A stretch of DNA of 6,347 nt from DATAFT01 sp035544635. Lineage in GTDB: Bacteria > Acidobacteriota > Thermoanaerobaculia > Multivoradales > Multivoraceae. A program made the position numbers and the translations under genes. Where the stretch lies: positions 1-6,347 of the forward strand of contig DATKDQ010000044.1 of assembly GCA_035544635.1 (NCBI GenBank). The letters are read 5' to 3'. Positions within the stretch are counted from its first letter, which is position 1. Each line of letters starts with the position of its first letter. A model generated the notes under the pieces. That model was not told where the DNA came from. It did no database searches and saw nothing but the letters and a program-made list of their open reading frames with translations. This document shows, piece by piece, positions 6,066 through 6,347 of this stretch.

Positions 6066-6347
6066 CTACAAGGCGAAGCGTTCGACGTCGGCCTTGGCCA
6101 TGAGACTTTCGACCGCCGCGCGTAGGCGCTCCTGCGCCTCCTCGGTCTGGAGGACGATCCGGATCCGCTCCTTGACCTCGTCGAACTCGGCGACGCGTGG
6201 CGCCTGACGATCGACGGCCTGCACGATGTGGAAGCCGAGCGGCGTCTCGACCACCCCGGAGAGCTGGCCCGGCTGGAGCATGAAGGCGGCCTGCTCGAAC
6301 GGCGGCAGTGTCTGGCCGCGCTGGACCCAGGGCAGCTCGCCGCCCTG
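6066..6347 (-). CDS. PpiC/parvulin-type peptidylprolyl isomerase, C-terminal part (5' truncated)
   Basis: The frame is open from the window edge to a TAG at 6066-6068, giving 93 residues. It begins QGGELPWVQRGQTLPPFEQA and continues AAFMLQPGQLSGVVETPLGF and HIVQAVDR, the second half of the parvulin rotamase fold. GGxLxW, FExAAF, LxPGQLS and the TPLGFHIV strand with its active-site histidine are all present. A basic/acidic helical tail of about 40 residues (VAEFDEVKERIRIV to the end) follows, as in PpiC/SurA/PrsA-like foldases of the cell envelope. It catalyses cis-trans isomerisation of prolyl bonds, probably on exported proteins; whether it has a signal peptide or lipobox cannot be seen. An ATG at 6281 lies inside the conserved fold and is not the start. 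It is 159 nt upstream of the MFS gene on the same strand and is probably not functionally linked to it. Confidence 0.9.
   Translation of the reverse strand, partial: QGGELPWVQRGQTLPPFEQAAFMLQPGQLSGVVETPLGFHIVQAVDRQAPRVAEFDEVKERIRIVLQTEEAQERLRAAVESLMAKADVERFAL

Noticed and set aside
5907..6068. Possible read-through fusion of the prolyl isomerase with the MFS protein, as both share a frame with only one TAG between
   Set aside because: The 53 intervening codons are Pro/Ala/Gly/Thr-rich with no motif, and soluble foldase plus MFS is not a known arrangement. An open gap of this length is expected by chance in GC-rich DNA.

Overview
The window is very GC-rich (roughly 70% by eye) and densely packed with bacterial genes. 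The gene mix is a VWFA-related domain protein, a two-gene acyl-CoA dehydrogenase pair, an exported M20 amidohydrolase and a parvulin-type prolyl isomerase. This suggests a soil-type Gram-negative lineage such as Acidobacteriota, Myxococcota/Binatota-like 'deltaproteobacteria' or Methylomirabilota/Rokubacteria. That assignment is inference; nothing in the window fixes the taxon.

Layout from left to right. At 1-429 (+) is the C-terminal part of a VWFA-related domain protein, and it is the only gene on the plus strand. Its 3' end overlaps by 68 bp, tail to tail, the end of a gamma-glutamylcyclotransferase-like gene (362-883, -). Everything else is on the minus strand and reads right to left: the C-terminus of a PpiC/parvulin peptidylprolyl isomerase (6066-6347), an MFS transporter (4758-5906), a signal-peptide-bearing M20 amidohydrolase (3296-4618), acyl-CoA dehydrogenase A (2104-3282), acyl-CoA dehydrogenase B (919-2103), then the cyclotransferase. 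Gaps from the amidohydrolase onward are 13, 0 and 35 bases, so these four genes look like one transcription unit. The MFS gene, 139 bases upstream, may or may not belong to it.

The two dehydrogenases have complementary active-site halves. The first keeps a candidate catalytic glutamate and the second keeps the FAD-binding arginine/phenylalanine motif. This matches known heterotetrameric (alpha2beta2) enzymes such as mycobacterial ChsE1-ChsE2. With the exported amidase and the MFS protein, a plausible but unproven reading is release of a carboxylic acid from an amide conjugate outside the cytoplasm, then beta-oxidation of its acyl-CoA. No CoA ligase, hydratase or thiolase lies in the window to confirm this.

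The most unusual non-coding structure is the MFS/amidohydrolase gap. It holds a REP- or MITE-like repeat cluster: a 67-nt stem-loop with perfect 17-bp arms ending 2 nt before the amidohydrolase Shine-Dalgarno, a further direct copy, and a 22-nt tandem duplication that runs into the transporter's stop codon. A 14-nt piece of the same repeat spans the amidohydrolase stop codon, just before the first dehydrogenase start. I found no RNA genes, CRISPR array or transposase.
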